Shown here: positions 34,907 through 43,094 of the stretch, piece by piece | Layout: each line of letters opens with the position of its first letter | How positions within the stretch are numbered: the stretch's first letter is position 1 | From: Bog-793 sp963785415 | GTDB lineage: Bacteria; Actinomycetota; Acidimicrobiia; Acidimicrobiales; Bog-793 | Reading direction: 5' to 3' | DNA length: 64,000 bases | Assembly: GCA_963785415.1 (NCBI GenBank) | Contig: CAWAVB010000001.1 | Coordinates: 1,488,001-1,552,000 of the forward strand | Notes under the pieces: model-generated | Seen by the model: the letters and a program-made list of their open reading frames with translations, nothing else | Database searches by the model: none | Told to the model about the DNA's origin: nothing | Translations under genes and position numbers: made by a program

Positions 34907-35407
34907 CGAGCCTCCGCTGGTCCTTGAGGACCGGCAGTAGGCGCATCGTGACGGCTCCCGGGCGGACCTTGGTCAGCACGTGGCCATGCCCGCCCGGGGG
35001 TCTACGTCCCCAGACGACCCGGGGCGATTGACAGAATCTGTGAAACGACTTGTCCCGCTAGCAACGTGGCGGTACCTCGAACCGGCGATTCGCCCTCGAT
35101 CGTTACAGCCTTTTTGAACCTCGTGCCGGCCCCGTCAGCGCCAGTGTGCCTTAGGGGACAATGAGCAAAGCGCGCGACGCCGTTTGGCAGGTGGGCGATC
35201 CACAACCTCTGGTCATCGCTCGACGCGTCCGACCCGGCCTCCGGCCGATCGTGGAACGAACGACCGAATGCCGATTCGTCGAGTGCGCTTGTTGCTGCTC
35301 CGGCGAACGTAATGTTGGCCTGAGTCCTCGATGAACGGAATCGCCGGAACCGTCGGTCGGTCGGCCACCGGGTCTGGGCGGTACGTCTGGTAGACGGGAG
35401 AAGCGAG
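34907..35407. other. Non-coding region downstream of acs
   Basis: 501 bases between acs and the PfkB gene. It contains a small hairpin just after the acs stop (CTGGTCC-TTGA-GGACCGG, about 34917-34934) that may aid termination, and the second copy of the acs-flanking repeat. The open frames at minus 35002-35205 and 35213-35482 have no domain. The PfkB promoter is presumably near the right end. Confidence 0.5.
35109..35219 (-). repeat. acs-flanking inverted repeat, downstream copy
   Basis: Inverted partner of bases 32524-32636 (see that entry for shared blocks). It lies about 200 bases after the acs stop and about 190 before the PfkB start. No transposase, recombinase or recognisable terminal repeat accompanies either copy. 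Confidence 0.7.
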
Positions 35408-36424
35408 ATGGGCTACGTGACCCCGGCCCAGCGATACGACGTGATCAGCGTCGGTGACGTCGCCACCGACCTGTTCATCCACCTCCCCGACGGCCAGGTG
35501 AAACGGCGCGTCGACGAGGAAGGGACGTGGCTCGAGTTCCCGCTCGGCGCGAAGGTCCCCTACGAGAAGGCGACGACCGTCGAGGCGGGTGGGAACGCGG
35601 CGAACGCAGCCGTCGCCCTCGCGCGACTCGGGCTACGTGTCGCGTTGGCGAGCTTTCTCGCCCACGACGAGATTGGACGCGACCTGCTCGGGGCGCTGCA
35701 CACCGAGCGCGTCGACACCCGCCTCGTCCATATCGATTCGCCAGCGCACACGAACCGCAATTTCGTGCTCTCCTACCACGGGGAGGGGACGGTGCTCGTC
35801 CGGCACGAGGAGTTCGACTACCACTGGCCGCACCTCAGGCCGAGCGAGGTTCCGAGCTGGCTCTACCTCACCTCGCTCGGTCCGTACGCCCTCGACTACC
35901 AGGACCAGGTCGCCGACTGGCTCGAGGAGAACCCCGGTGTCCGGGTGCTCTTTCAGCCCGGCACCTTCCAAGTCGAGGCCGGCGCCGATCGGCTCGCCCG
36001 CCTCTACAAGCGGGCCGAGGTGCTCGTCTGCGACCGGACCCAGGCGGCCGCGATCACAGGTCGGACCGCGAGTTACCCCGTTGATCTGCTCGACCCCCTT
36101 TCGGAGCTCGGCCCGTCCGTGGTCGTCGTCATCGACGAGGCGGGCGGCGCCGTCGCGCGCGACGGGAAGCACCGCTACGCCGTCCCGCCGTTCCCGGACT
36201 CGAGTGCGCCGCTCGACCGCACCGGGGCGGAGGATGCCTTCGCCGCGACCCTCGCCGCGGCGCTCATCCGGGGCATGCCCTTTGCGGAAGCTTTGAGCTG
36301 GCCCCCGGTGAACTTCATGAACGTCTCGCACGAAATGGGCTCGCAAGCCGGCCTGCTGCACGAGGAGGAAATGCGCGACCACCTCGCCGAGGCTGGCAAG
36401 GCGTTCTCCGTGCGCGTCGACTGA
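35408..36424 (+). CDS. PfkB/ribokinase-family carbohydrate or nucleoside kinase
   Basis: 338 residues from an ATG with GGGAGAAGCGAG upstream. N-terminal DVISVGDVATDLFI and EAGGNAANAAVALARLGLRV are the substrate-side signatures of the PfkB family. The C-terminal signature reads LDRTGAEDAFAATLA. The catalytic aspartate is kept, but the last glycine of the usual GAGD anion hole is glutamate. The end has HEMGSQAGLL as in actinobacterial relatives. It probably phosphorylates a sugar or nucleoside in the cytoplasm. The altered motif leaves activity open. Confidence 0.82.
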   Translation: MGYVTPAQRYDVISVGDVATDLFIHLPDGQVKRRVDEEGTWLEFPLGAKVPYEKATTVEAGGNAANAAVALARLGLRVALASFLAHDEIGRDLLGALHTERVDTRLVHIDSPAHTNRNFVLSYHGEGTVLVRHEEFDYHWPHLRPSEVPSWLYLTSLGPYALDYQDQVADWLEENPGVRVLFQPGTFQVEAGADRLARLYKRAEVLVCDRTQAAAITGRTASYPVDLLDPLSELGPSVVVVIDEAGGAVARDGKHRYAVPPFPDSSAPLDRTGAEDAFAATLAAALIRGMPFAEALSWPPVNFMNVSHEMGSQAGLLHEEEMRDHLAEAGKAFSVRVD

Positions 36425-36433
36425 GAGATCCCG

Positions 36434-36446
36434 TCCGCCGCGGGCG
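36434..36446. terminator. Hairpin after the PfkB gene
   Basis: A GC stem CCGCC-GCG-GGCGG lies about ten bases after the PfkB stop, ahead of the Ni/Co transporter gene. There is no T-tract, so terminator function is only a possibility. A promoter-like TTGCAT, 16 bases, then TATCCT precedes the transporter ATG. Confidence 0.25.
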
Positions 36447-36554
36447 GTCTCCGTCTCGAGCGGGCGAGCGCGGTGGCTCCGCCTCGGGAGACGGGCGTTC
36501 CTGCGCATCCGATCCAGTTGCATTGCCTTCGCATTTAGCTATCCTCTTTTCGGG

Positions 36555-37721
36555 ATGGCTGATTCGAGGACCACCGCGACGGACCGGGATCGGGTCGCCC
36601 GCAAGCCGCTCAGCGCGACGGAGCGACGTCGGGTTGCCGGCATGGGAGCGGTCATCGCCGCCCTGCACGGGCTGGGGTGGGGCATCTTCGTCCTCGCGAT
36701 CCTGCCGGCCCACTACAAGCTGCTCGGGCTCGGTGTCGCGGTGACGGCCTACACGCTCGGTCTGCGGCACGCGTTTGACGCCGACCACATCTCGGCCATC
36801 GACAACACGACGCGCAAGCTCATGTCCGAGGACAAGCGACCGCTCAGCGTCGGGTTCTTCTTCTCGCTCGGCCATTCGACGATCGTCGTGGCGCTGGGCG
36901 TGGCGTTGACGGTCGTCACGAGGAACGTCTTCCACGCGGTGCGGGACCCGCACTCGGCGCTGCAGAGCTTCGGCGGCGTGTTCGGGACGGCGATCTCCGG
37001 CTCGTTCCTCTACCTCATCGCCGCGATCAACGTCGTCATCCTCGTCGGGATCGCTCGGATCTTTTTCCAGATGCGCCGCGGCGTCTACGCCGAGGACGAG
37101 CTCGAGAACCAGTTGCAGGCGCGGGGATTCATGTTCCGGATCCTCGGCAAGCGTCTCGGTGTGATCACCAGCCCTTGGCAGATGTACCCGGTGGGGGTGC
37201 TCTTCGGGCTGGGATTCGACACGGCGACCGAGGTCGCGCTCCTTGCCGCGACGGCCGGCGCCGCCGAGTCGGCGCTGCCGTGGTACGCGGTCATGGCGCT
37301 GCCGGTGCTCTTCACCGCCGGGATGACGCTGCTCGACACGATCGACGGGTCGTTCATGAACTTCGCCTACGGCTGGGCCTTCGCCCAGCCGGTCCGGAAG
37401 GTTTACTACAACCTCGCGATCACGGGGCTGTCGATCATGGTCGCTTTCGTCGTGGGCACGATCGAGATCCTCGGGCTTGTCTCCAACGAACTTCACCTCG
37501 ATGGCTTCTGGGGCTCGTTCGCCGGGTTCAACATCAACCTCGCCGGGTTCGTCATCGCCGGCCTGTTCGTCGTCGTGTGGGCCGGCGCGCTCGCCATCTG
37601 GCGGTTCGGCCACATCGAGCAGCGGTGGGAGTCGGCGGCCGCCGCCCAGCGCGCCGTTCGCGGCGAGCTCGTCCTTGCGCCAACCTTCCCCGAACCGGAA
37701 CCGGGCGTTCTCGACTCCTGA
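36555..37721 (+). CDS. Nickel/cobalt permease, NiCoT family
   Basis: 388 residues with about eight membrane helices. The signature LRHAFDADHISAIDNTTRKL (HX4DH) in helix II is the metal-selectivity motif of HoxN/NixA transporters. GFFFSLGHSTIVV and LFGLGFDTATEVALL are the next two family motifs. It imports Ni2+ or Co2+; which one cannot be read. It lies next to zinc-regulation genes but points toward them (convergent with zur). No nickel enzyme or cobalamin gene is in the window. Confidence 0.94.
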   Translation: MADSRTTATDRDRVARKPLSATERRRVAGMGAVIAALHGLGWGIFVLAILPAHYKLLGLGVAVTAYTLGLRHAFDADHISAIDNTTRKLMSEDKRPLSVGFFFSLGHSTIVVALGVALTVVTRNVFHAVRDPHSALQSFGGVFGTAISGSFLYLIAAINVVILVGIARIFFQMRRGVYAEDELENQLQARGFMFRILGKRLGVITSPWQMYPVGVLFGLGFDTATEVALLAATAGAAESALPWYAVMALPVLFTAGMTLLDTIDGSFMNFAYGWAFAQPVRKVYYNLAITGLSIMVAFVVGTIEILGLVSNELHLDGFWGSFAGFNINLAGFVIAGLFVVVWAGALAIWRFGHIEQRWESAAAAQRAVRGELVLAPTFPEPEPGVLDS

Positions 37722-37754
37722 CGGGAGCGGATCACCCGCTCCCGGTGAGTTCTC

Positions 37755-38201
37755 CTAGGTCTCGTCGCGCCGCGGTTGGTTCGCCGTGCAGTTCGCGCAG
37801 GTCCCTGTGATCTCGATGGTGTGGGTCGTTCCCCCGAAGCCGTTGGCCGCGGCGACGCTGGCCGCCCACTTCTCGATCTCCGGGTACTCGACCTCGACCG
37901 TCGTGCCGCAGATGCGGCAGATGAGGTGATGATGGTGGTGCTCCGAACCGCACCGGCGGTAGAGGGTCTCGCCATCGTCTGATCGCAGGACGTCGACTTC
38001 ACCGGATTCGACCAGCGCACGCAACTGGTTGTAGATGGTCGTGAGCCCGACGTTCTCGCCCCGGGACCGAAGTTGTGTGAAGAGTTCCTGGGCGGACTGG
38101 AAGGAATCTGAACCCTCGAGGACTCCAGCGAGCGCCCGCTTCTGGCGGGTCAGTCGTTCGCGGGGTGCCCGGGGAGCAGATCTTCCTGTTCCGTCGGCCA
38201 T
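37755..38201 (-). CDS. zur: Zinc uptake regulator, FUR family
   Basis: 148 residues from an ATG at 38201. The recognition helix is NVGLTTIYNQLRALVESGEV. DVLRSDDGETLYRRCGS leads into a five-histidine stretch (SEHHHHHLICRICG), typical of actinobacterial Zur, with a second CANC near the end. It should repress zinc importers when zinc is plentiful. It overlaps the ArsR gene by about 50 bases. This ArsR/SmtB-Zur pairing is also known from mycobacteria. The divergent znu genes are the expected target. Confidence 0.9.
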   Translation of the reverse strand: MADGTGRSAPRAPRERLTRQKRALAGVLEGSDSFQSAQELFTQLRSRGENVGLTTIYNQLRALVESGEVDVLRSDDGETLYRRCGSEHHHHHLICRICGTTVEVEYPEIEKWAASVAAANGFGGTTHTIEITGTCANCTANQPRRDET

Positions 38202-38518
38202 GGTTCCTCCTTCCTCGGGGCTTGCTGCGTAGCGTCGGCGACGACCCGAATGGCGCGGGCATCGGCAAGTCGGTAGGTGATCTTTGTTCCGGTTCGGGTC
38301 GTAGTGACGAGCCCAGCGTCGCGGAGGACCTTCAGGTGCTGCGAGAGTAACGGCTGACTGACCTCGCGATCTTGTCCACGCAGTGCGGCCTGCAGCTCGT
38401 GCACGCACCGCGGAGCGTTCGCCAGCTCGGCAACGACCGCCAGGCGGACCTCGGAGGCCAACGCCCTGAGCAGCTCGGCCGCGCCTGCCGAGGCACTGCG
38501 GTGGACATCGGGGACCAC
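38150..38518 (-). CDS. ArsR/SmtB-family metal-responsive regulator
   Basis: 122 residues from a GTG. The winged helix is VSQPLLSQHLKVLRDAGLVT followed by TRTGTKITYRLADARAI. A cysteine precedes the DNA-binding region (APRCVHELQ). In mycobacteria the equivalent gene is co-transcribed with zur and releases DNA when zinc is high; here too the stop lies inside zur, so translation is coupled. The C-terminal tail past residue 95 overlaps zur and carries no recognisable domain. The metal ligands of alpha-5 are not obvious, so the signal is inferred from context. Confidence 0.87.
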   Translation of the reverse strand: MVPDVHRSASAGAAELLRALASEVRLAVVAELANAPRCVHELQAALRGQDREVSQPLLSQHLKVLRDAGLVTTTRTGTKITYRLADARAIRVVADATQQAPRKEEPWPTEQEDLLPGHPAND

Positions 38519-38571
38519 CTCAGAACATTAGAACACCTTTATATAAGAACCTCCGATGTGTCTAATAGTTG

Positions 38572-38592
38572 TAACGGTTCCCGTTTCCGTTA
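38572..38592. promoter_or_regulatory. Candidate Zur box upstream of znuA
   Basis: A 21-base dyad with perfect 6-bp arms, TAACGG and CCGTTA, 95 bases before znuA in an AT-rich island between the divergent arsR-zur and znu operons. Size and position resemble actinobacterial Zur boxes. A separate AT-rich stretch near 38528-38550 may hold the ArsR operator and the arsR promoter. Confidence 0.55.
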
Positions 38593-38686
38593 TCATAGCC
38601 CGACCGGCAGTGAGGACCGACTCTCCAAGCCGGAGGGCGGCGACCCGATCGGCCGCTCGCCGACAAGAGACCGAGGGAAACGCGGC

Positions 38687-39631
38687 ATGGCTTCGCAGCA
38701 CAGGATCCACCGAGGCGCAGGGGCGGGGGTACTCGCCCTCGCGCTCATCGCTCCGCTTGTCGGGTTCGGCACGCATCCAGCGATGAGAGCGAGCTCTGCG
38801 GGCGGGAAGATCGCCGTTGTCGCGGCGGAAAACGAATACGGCAACGTCGCGGCGCAGATCGGCGGGAAGTACGTCGCCGTCGACTCCATCGAGAGCAATC
38901 CGAACACGGACCCGCACACCTACGAGGTGTCGCCCGGGGTCGCCCAAGCGGTCAGCGCTGCCCGGGTCGTCATCCAGAACGGGATCGGCTACGACGAGTT
39001 CATGACGAAGATCGAATCGGCGTCCCCGAACCCCAAGCGGTACGTGATCGATGTGCAACACCTCCTCGGCCTCCCGGACACAACGCCGAATCCGCACCTG
39101 TGGTACGACCCGATCACGATGCCGACTGTCGCCCGCAAACTTGCCACCGACTTCTCCTTGATCGACCCGGCCCACGCCGCCTACTTCAAGGCGCACGCCG
39201 TGCGGTTCGTCGCCTCGCTTGGTCCGTGGCTCCGGGCGATCGCAGTGTTCAAGGCGAAGTACCCGGGGACTCCCGTCGCGACGACCGAGCCTGTGGCGGA
39301 CTACATGCTGGAAGCGGCGGGCGCCAGGAACCTGACGCCGTTCACCCTGCAGGCGGACATCATGAACGGCGTCGACCCGGCGCCGCAGGACGTGACGGCC
39401 CAGGAGGGCTTCTTTTCTGGGCACAAGGTCAAGGTCTTCGTCTACAACCAGCAGGTGACGGATTCACTCACCGAAAGCTTCATCACCGACGCCCACAACG
39501 CCGGCATTCCGGTGATCGGGGTGTACGAGACGATGCCGGTGCCCGGCTACGACTACCAGTCGTGGATGCTCGCCGAGGTCACGGCGTTGACGAAGGCCGT
39601 GGCCGACCACGTGTCGGCGACGCATCTGTAG
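38687..39631 (+). CDS. znuA: Zinc/manganese ABC transporter substrate-binding protein
   Basis: 314 residues from an ATG with GAGGGAAA upstream. A signal peptide is evident (VLALALIAPLVGFG). Metal-ligand candidates are the histidines in NTDPHTYEVSP and PNPHLWYDP, then the glutamates in TTEPVADY and GVYETMPVPGYDYQSWML. The protein lacks the histidine-rich loop of classical ZnuA. It heads an operon with znuC and two permease genes. Control by the divergent Zur argues for zinc as the ligand. Confidence 0.9.
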   Translation: MASQHRIHRGAGAGVLALALIAPLVGFGTHPAMRASSAGGKIAVVAAENEYGNVAAQIGGKYVAVDSIESNPNTDPHTYEVSPGVAQAVSAARVVIQNGIGYDEFMTKIESASPNPKRYVIDVQHLLGLPDTTPNPHLWYDPITMPTVARKLATDFSLIDPAHAAYFKAHAVRFVASLGPWLRAIAVFKAKYPGTPVATTEPVADYMLEAAGARNLTPFTLQADIMNGVDPAPQDVTAQEGFFSGHKVKVFVYNQQVTDSLTESFITDAHNAGIPVIGVYETMPVPGYDYQSWMLAEVTALTKAVADHVSATHL

Positions 39632-39633
39632 CC

Positions 39634-40470
39634 ATGACGGACGCAGCCGAGGGCAGCTCAACCGAGATCCTCTCGGTCGTCAACCTCAGTGTCTCGCTGG
39701 CGGGTCGCGAGATCCTCCGTGACGTCAGCTTCACCTGTGACGCCGGTGAGTTCATCGGGCTCATCGGGTCGAACGGCGCCGGCAAGACGACGCTGTTGCG
39801 GGTGATCCTCGGCCTCACCGCTCCGACGTCCGGATCCGTCCGGGTGGCCGGGAGGGAGCGTTCGAGCCGCAACCCGCTCATCGGATACGTCCCGCAGAAG
39901 ATCGGTCTCGATCCCGACATGCCCATCCGGGCCCGGGACCTCGTCGGCCTCGGGATCGACGGGCACCGTTTCGGGATCCCCCGGCCGACGGCGAAGCGAA
40001 ACGCCCTCATCGACGAGATGCTCGCCGCGGTGGACGCCACTCGTTTCGCGGACGCCCGGGTCGGAAACCTCTCCGGTGGCGAGCAGCAACGGATCATGAT
40101 CGCTCACGCCCTCATCAGCCGCCCGAGGCTCCTCTTGCTCGACGAGCCGTTGGCGAATCTCGACATCAGGAGCGAGCAGGAGGTCGTGAGCCTCGTCGCC
40201 CGCATCGCGGCCGAGCAGAACGTCGCTGTCCTGTTCGCAGCCCACGGCATGAACCCACTTTTGCCCGTGATGGACCGGGTGGCCTACATCGCGCGCGGCC
40301 GGGTTGCGATCGGAACCACCGCGGAGGTCGTCACGACCGAGTCGCTGAGTCGGCTCTACGGGCGCCACGTCGACGTCGTCACGGTGCACAACCGGATCCT
40401 CGTCGTCGCCGGCCGGGAGGACGAGGGGCTCCACCACGTTGAGCCGGTTCCACGTGCGGAGCCGGCATGA
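39634..40470 (+). CDS. znuC: Zinc ABC transporter ATPase
   Basis: 278 residues from an ATG two bases after znuA. Walker A is GSNGAGKTTLL, the signature is NLSGGEQQRIMIAHAL, and Walker B is RLLLLDEPLANLD. The H-loop is LFAAHGMNP. It drives import through the two ZnuB-type permeases. It overlaps the first permease by four bases (ATGA). Confidence 0.94.
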   Translation: MTDAAEGSSTEILSVVNLSVSLAGREILRDVSFTCDAGEFIGLIGSNGAGKTTLLRVILGLTAPTSGSVRVAGRERSSRNPLIGYVPQKIGLDPDMPIRARDLVGLGIDGHRFGIPRPTAKRNALIDEMLAAVDATRFADARVGNLSGGEQQRIMIAHALISRPRLLLLDEPLANLDIRSEQEVVSLVARIAAEQNVAVLFAAHGMNPLLPVMDRVAYIARGRVAIGTTAEVVTTESLSRLYGRHVDVVTVHNRILVVAGREDEGLHHVEPVPRAEPA

Positions 40471-41369
40471 TCGTGGCGGGCGTAGGTTCGGCCGTCATCG
40501 AGCCGGGGTTCTTCTCCAGCGCCCCGGTCCAGGTCGCCCTGGTCATCGGGGCCATTGCCGCCGTCGTCTCCGGCGTCGTCGGGATCTTCACCGTCGTGCG
40601 CGGGCAGTCCTTCGCCGGTCACTCCCTTGCCGACATCGGGACCGCCGGAGGTTCGGCGGCGTTCCTTGTCGGGGTCAACCCGCTCTACGGGTTCGTCGCC
40701 ATGAACCTCGTGGCGGGCGGCGTGATGGAGCTGATCGGCATCCGCCGACCCCGGGGCAGGGACGTCGCCACGGGCATCGTCCTCGGAGCGGCGCTCGGGC
40801 TCGCCGCGCTGTTCCTCTATTTCGACACGACGTCGACGACGACGACCGGGGCGACGATCAACGTGCTGTTCGGATCCATCTTCACCCTGCCCTCATCGAT
40901 AGTCCCGGTCATCGTGGTCCTCAGCGTGCTGGCGATCGGCGTGACGTGTTTTTTGTATCGCCCGCTCCTCCTCAGTTCGCTGAGCCCCGACCTCGCCGCG
41001 GCCCGGGGCGTCTCGCTCCGGTTCGTCGGGATCGGGTTCTTGGTCGCCCTGGCGCTCGCCGTGTCGCTCTCGGCGATCACCATCGGGGCGATCCTCTCGA
41101 CGGCCCTGCTCATCGGTCCCGCCGCGACCGCCCTGCGGTTCACCAAGCGAACCGGGACCGCCATCGTCGCGGCTTCCGCCATCGGCGTCGGCGCGACCTG
41201 GCTCGGCATCCTCCTCTCTTACGACAGCTACTACTGGACGCCATCGCACCGGGGATGGCCGGTCAGCTTCTTCGTCGTCGCGGTGGTCTTCGTCGTCTAC
41301 CTGGGGGCGGACCTTCTCACTGGGCATCGCGTGACACCTCGGCGCCCAACCATGCGGGGGGCCCGCTGA
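40467..41369 (+). CDS. znuB: Zinc ABC transporter permease, first copy
   Basis: 300 residues with about eight to nine helices; the ATG overlaps znuC. ABC-3 family features are VRGQSFAGHSLADIGTAGG after the second helix, and the coupling segment LLLSSLSPDLAAARGVSLR. It is coupled by TGATG to a second, diverged permease. The two could form a heterodimeric channel rather than the usual homodimer. Confidence 0.92.
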   Translation: MIVAGVGSAVIEPGFFSSAPVQVALVIGAIAAVVSGVVGIFTVVRGQSFAGHSLADIGTAGGSAAFLVGVNPLYGFVAMNLVAGGVMELIGIRRPRGRDVATGIVLGAALGLAALFLYFDTTSTTTTGATINVLFGSIFTLPSSIVPVIVVLSVLAIGVTCFLYRPLLLSSLSPDLAAARGVSLRFVGIGFLVALALAVSLSAITIGAILSTALLIGPAATALRFTKRTGTAIVAASAIGVGATWLGILLSYDSYYWTPSHRGWPVSFFVVAVVFVVYLGADLLTGHRVTPRRPTMRGAR

Positions 41370-42160
41370 TGTTCTCGCCGTTCATGATCAACGCCTGGGA
41401 GGCCTCGACCATCGTGGCCGTCGTCGCCGGGGTCGTTGGATTCTTCACCGTCCTGCGCGGCTCTTCGTTCGCCGCTCACGCGCTCCCGAACGGAGCCTTC
41501 GCCGGGGCTGCGGGGGCGAGCCTCATCGGCGCGAGCACGATCCTCGGCCTCGGGGTCTTCTCGCTTCTCGGGGCTATCGGGATCGCGAGCCTCGGCCGCC
41601 GGGCACGGCACGACGTCGCCACGGCGCTCGCCATCGTTTTGATGCTGGGACTTGGCGCTCTTTTCCTGTCGATGACGACGGAGTACGCGCCCGAGATCTT
41701 CTCGCTGCTGTTCGGCGAGGTGCTCGGCGTCGCCAGCAACGAGTTGGCTCCGACCGCGGCGATCGGGGTGGTCTGTGTCGCCGCGATTGCTGTCCTTTAC
41801 CGCCCGCTGCTTCTCTCTTCCGCGGCGCCCGACCTCGCGGAATCGCGTGGCATCAAAGGAGAGCGGATCGAGCTCGCCTTCCTCCTCGTGATCGCGCTCG
41901 TCACGACGATGGCTGTTCCCGTGGTGGGCGCGCTCCTCATCTTCAGTCTGCTCGTCGGCCCGGCTGCCGCGGCTCGCTGCTTCACGAACAAGCCACTGAC
42001 GGCGATGGGTCTTTCGGTCGTGTTCGCCCTCGTGACCGTGTGGTCCGCCATCGCCCTCTCGTACACGTCGAGCCTGCCGATCGGGTTCTTCGTGGGAGCG
42101 ATCGGGGCGGTCGGCTACGCGACCGGTCGGATCTGGACGGTGCGGCACCGGCTTGCGTGA
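41369..42160 (+). CDS. znuB: Zinc ABC transporter permease, second copy
   Basis: 263 residues from an ATG overlapping the previous stop; the longer upstream frame is a shadow of the first permease. The same ABC-3 landmarks are present: LRGSSFAAHALPNGAFAGAA and LLLSSAAPDLAESRGIKGE. It is clearly paralogous to the preceding protein but diverged. It is last in the znu operon. Confidence 0.92.
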   Translation: MFSPFMINAWEASTIVAVVAGVVGFFTVLRGSSFAAHALPNGAFAGAAGASLIGASTILGLGVFSLLGAIGIASLGRRARHDVATALAIVLMLGLGALFLSMTTEYAPEIFSLLFGEVLGVASNELAPTAAIGVVCVAAIAVLYRPLLLSSAAPDLAESRGIKGERIELAFLLVIALVTTMAVPVVGALLIFSLLVGPAAAARCFTNKPLTAMGLSVVFALVTVWSAIALSYTSSLPIGFFVGAIGAVGYATGRIWTVRHRLA

Positions 42161-42220
42161 GCGACGTCGACGACGGTTCCTTGGCGCGCGGGGCCGGTCC
42201 CGACGCGGTCTAATGGAGCC

Positions 42221-43006
42221 ATGGGACGACTTGACGAGATCGACCTCTCCGCCTCGATGACGCGGGAGAAGTCGGAACAAAGGATCGAACGGCTGCAGCT
42301 GCGCCTGCTCCACCTCCGCCTCGTGAGCGGGGGGCTGCTCGGCACCGGCGAGCTCGGCCCGCCGCTCTGCGTCGTCTTCGAGGGGTGGGACGCCTCGGGC
42401 AAGGGCGGGGCGATCAAGCGGCTCGTCGGGCGGATCGACCCGCGCCACGTCTCCGTCGCCGAGTTCGGCGTGCCATCAGACGAGGAGAAGCGGCACCACT
42501 TCCTGTGGCGCTTCGGCGACAGCCTGCCCGGCTGGGGCGAGATGAGCGTCTTCGACCGCTCGTGGTACGGGCGGGTGCTCGTCGAGCGGGTGGAGAAGCT
42601 CGTGAAGCCGGACGCGTGGCGGCGCGCCTACGACGAGATCAACGACTTCGAGCACGGGCTCGTCGACGAGGGCATGACGCTCGTCAAGATCTGGCTCCAC
42701 ATCTCCGACGGGGAGCAGAAGCGCCGTTTCGAGGCCCGCCGTGACGACCCGCTCCGGCGCTGGAAGCTGACCGACGAGGACTGGCGCAATCGCTCGAAGC
42801 GCACCGAGTACGTCGAGGCCGTCGGGGAGATGCTCGACAAGACGGACAAGGCTGACGCGCCCTGGGATCTCATCCCGGCCGAGAGCAAGCACTACGCGCG
42901 GGTCGCGGTCCTAAAGACCGTGATCTCGAGGATGGAAGAGGGCATGCGCCGTTGGGGCATCGAGCCCCCGGCGTCCGAGGGCGAGGACTACGACAAGTCG
43001 GCGTAG
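42221..43006 (+). CDS. ppk2: Polyphosphate kinase 2 family protein
   Basis: 261 residues from an ATG. Walker A is VFEGWDASGKGGAIKRL, the lid and Walker B region is MSVFDRSWYGRVLVERVE, and the RFEARRDDPLRRWKLTDEDW segment is typical of PPK2. These enzymes use polyphosphate to phosphorylate nucleotides (AMP or ADP, depending on class). A single-domain form like this is class I or III; the class is not resolved. It converges with the PHP gene. A GC-rich palindrome at 43020-43033 lies between them. Confidence 0.93.
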   Translation: MGRLDEIDLSASMTREKSEQRIERLQLRLLHLRLVSGGLLGTGELGPPLCVVFEGWDASGKGGAIKRLVGRIDPRHVSVAEFGVPSDEEKRHHFLWRFGDSLPGWGEMSVFDRSWYGRVLVERVEKLVKPDAWRRAYDEINDFEHGLVDEGMTLVKIWLHISDGEQKRRFEARRDDPLRRWKLTDEDWRNRSKRTEYVEAVGEMLDKTDKADAPWDLIPAESKHYARVAVLKTVISRMEEGMRRWGIEPPASEGEDYDKSA

Positions 43007-43019
43007 CGGGAGCACGGCC

Positions 43020-43033
43020 GCCGGCGCGCCGGC
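43020..43033. terminator. Palindrome between convergent ppk2 and PHP genes
   Basis: GCCGGCGCGCCGGC is a perfect 14-base palindrome in the 88-base gap between two convergent genes. It could serve as a bidirectional terminator. There is no T-tract, and such palindromes also occur by chance in GC-rich DNA. Confidence 0.3.
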
Positions 43034-43094
43034 CCCGCTGTGGCGCCCGCCTGCTCGCGGGGCGTAACGGATCGGGGGTGAGAGCGGGACCCTC

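Noticed and set aside
36425..36554. Possible Ni/Co or cobalamin riboswitch ahead of the NiCoT permease
   Set aside because: No conserved box or multi-stem architecture could be recognised in the 130-base leader.
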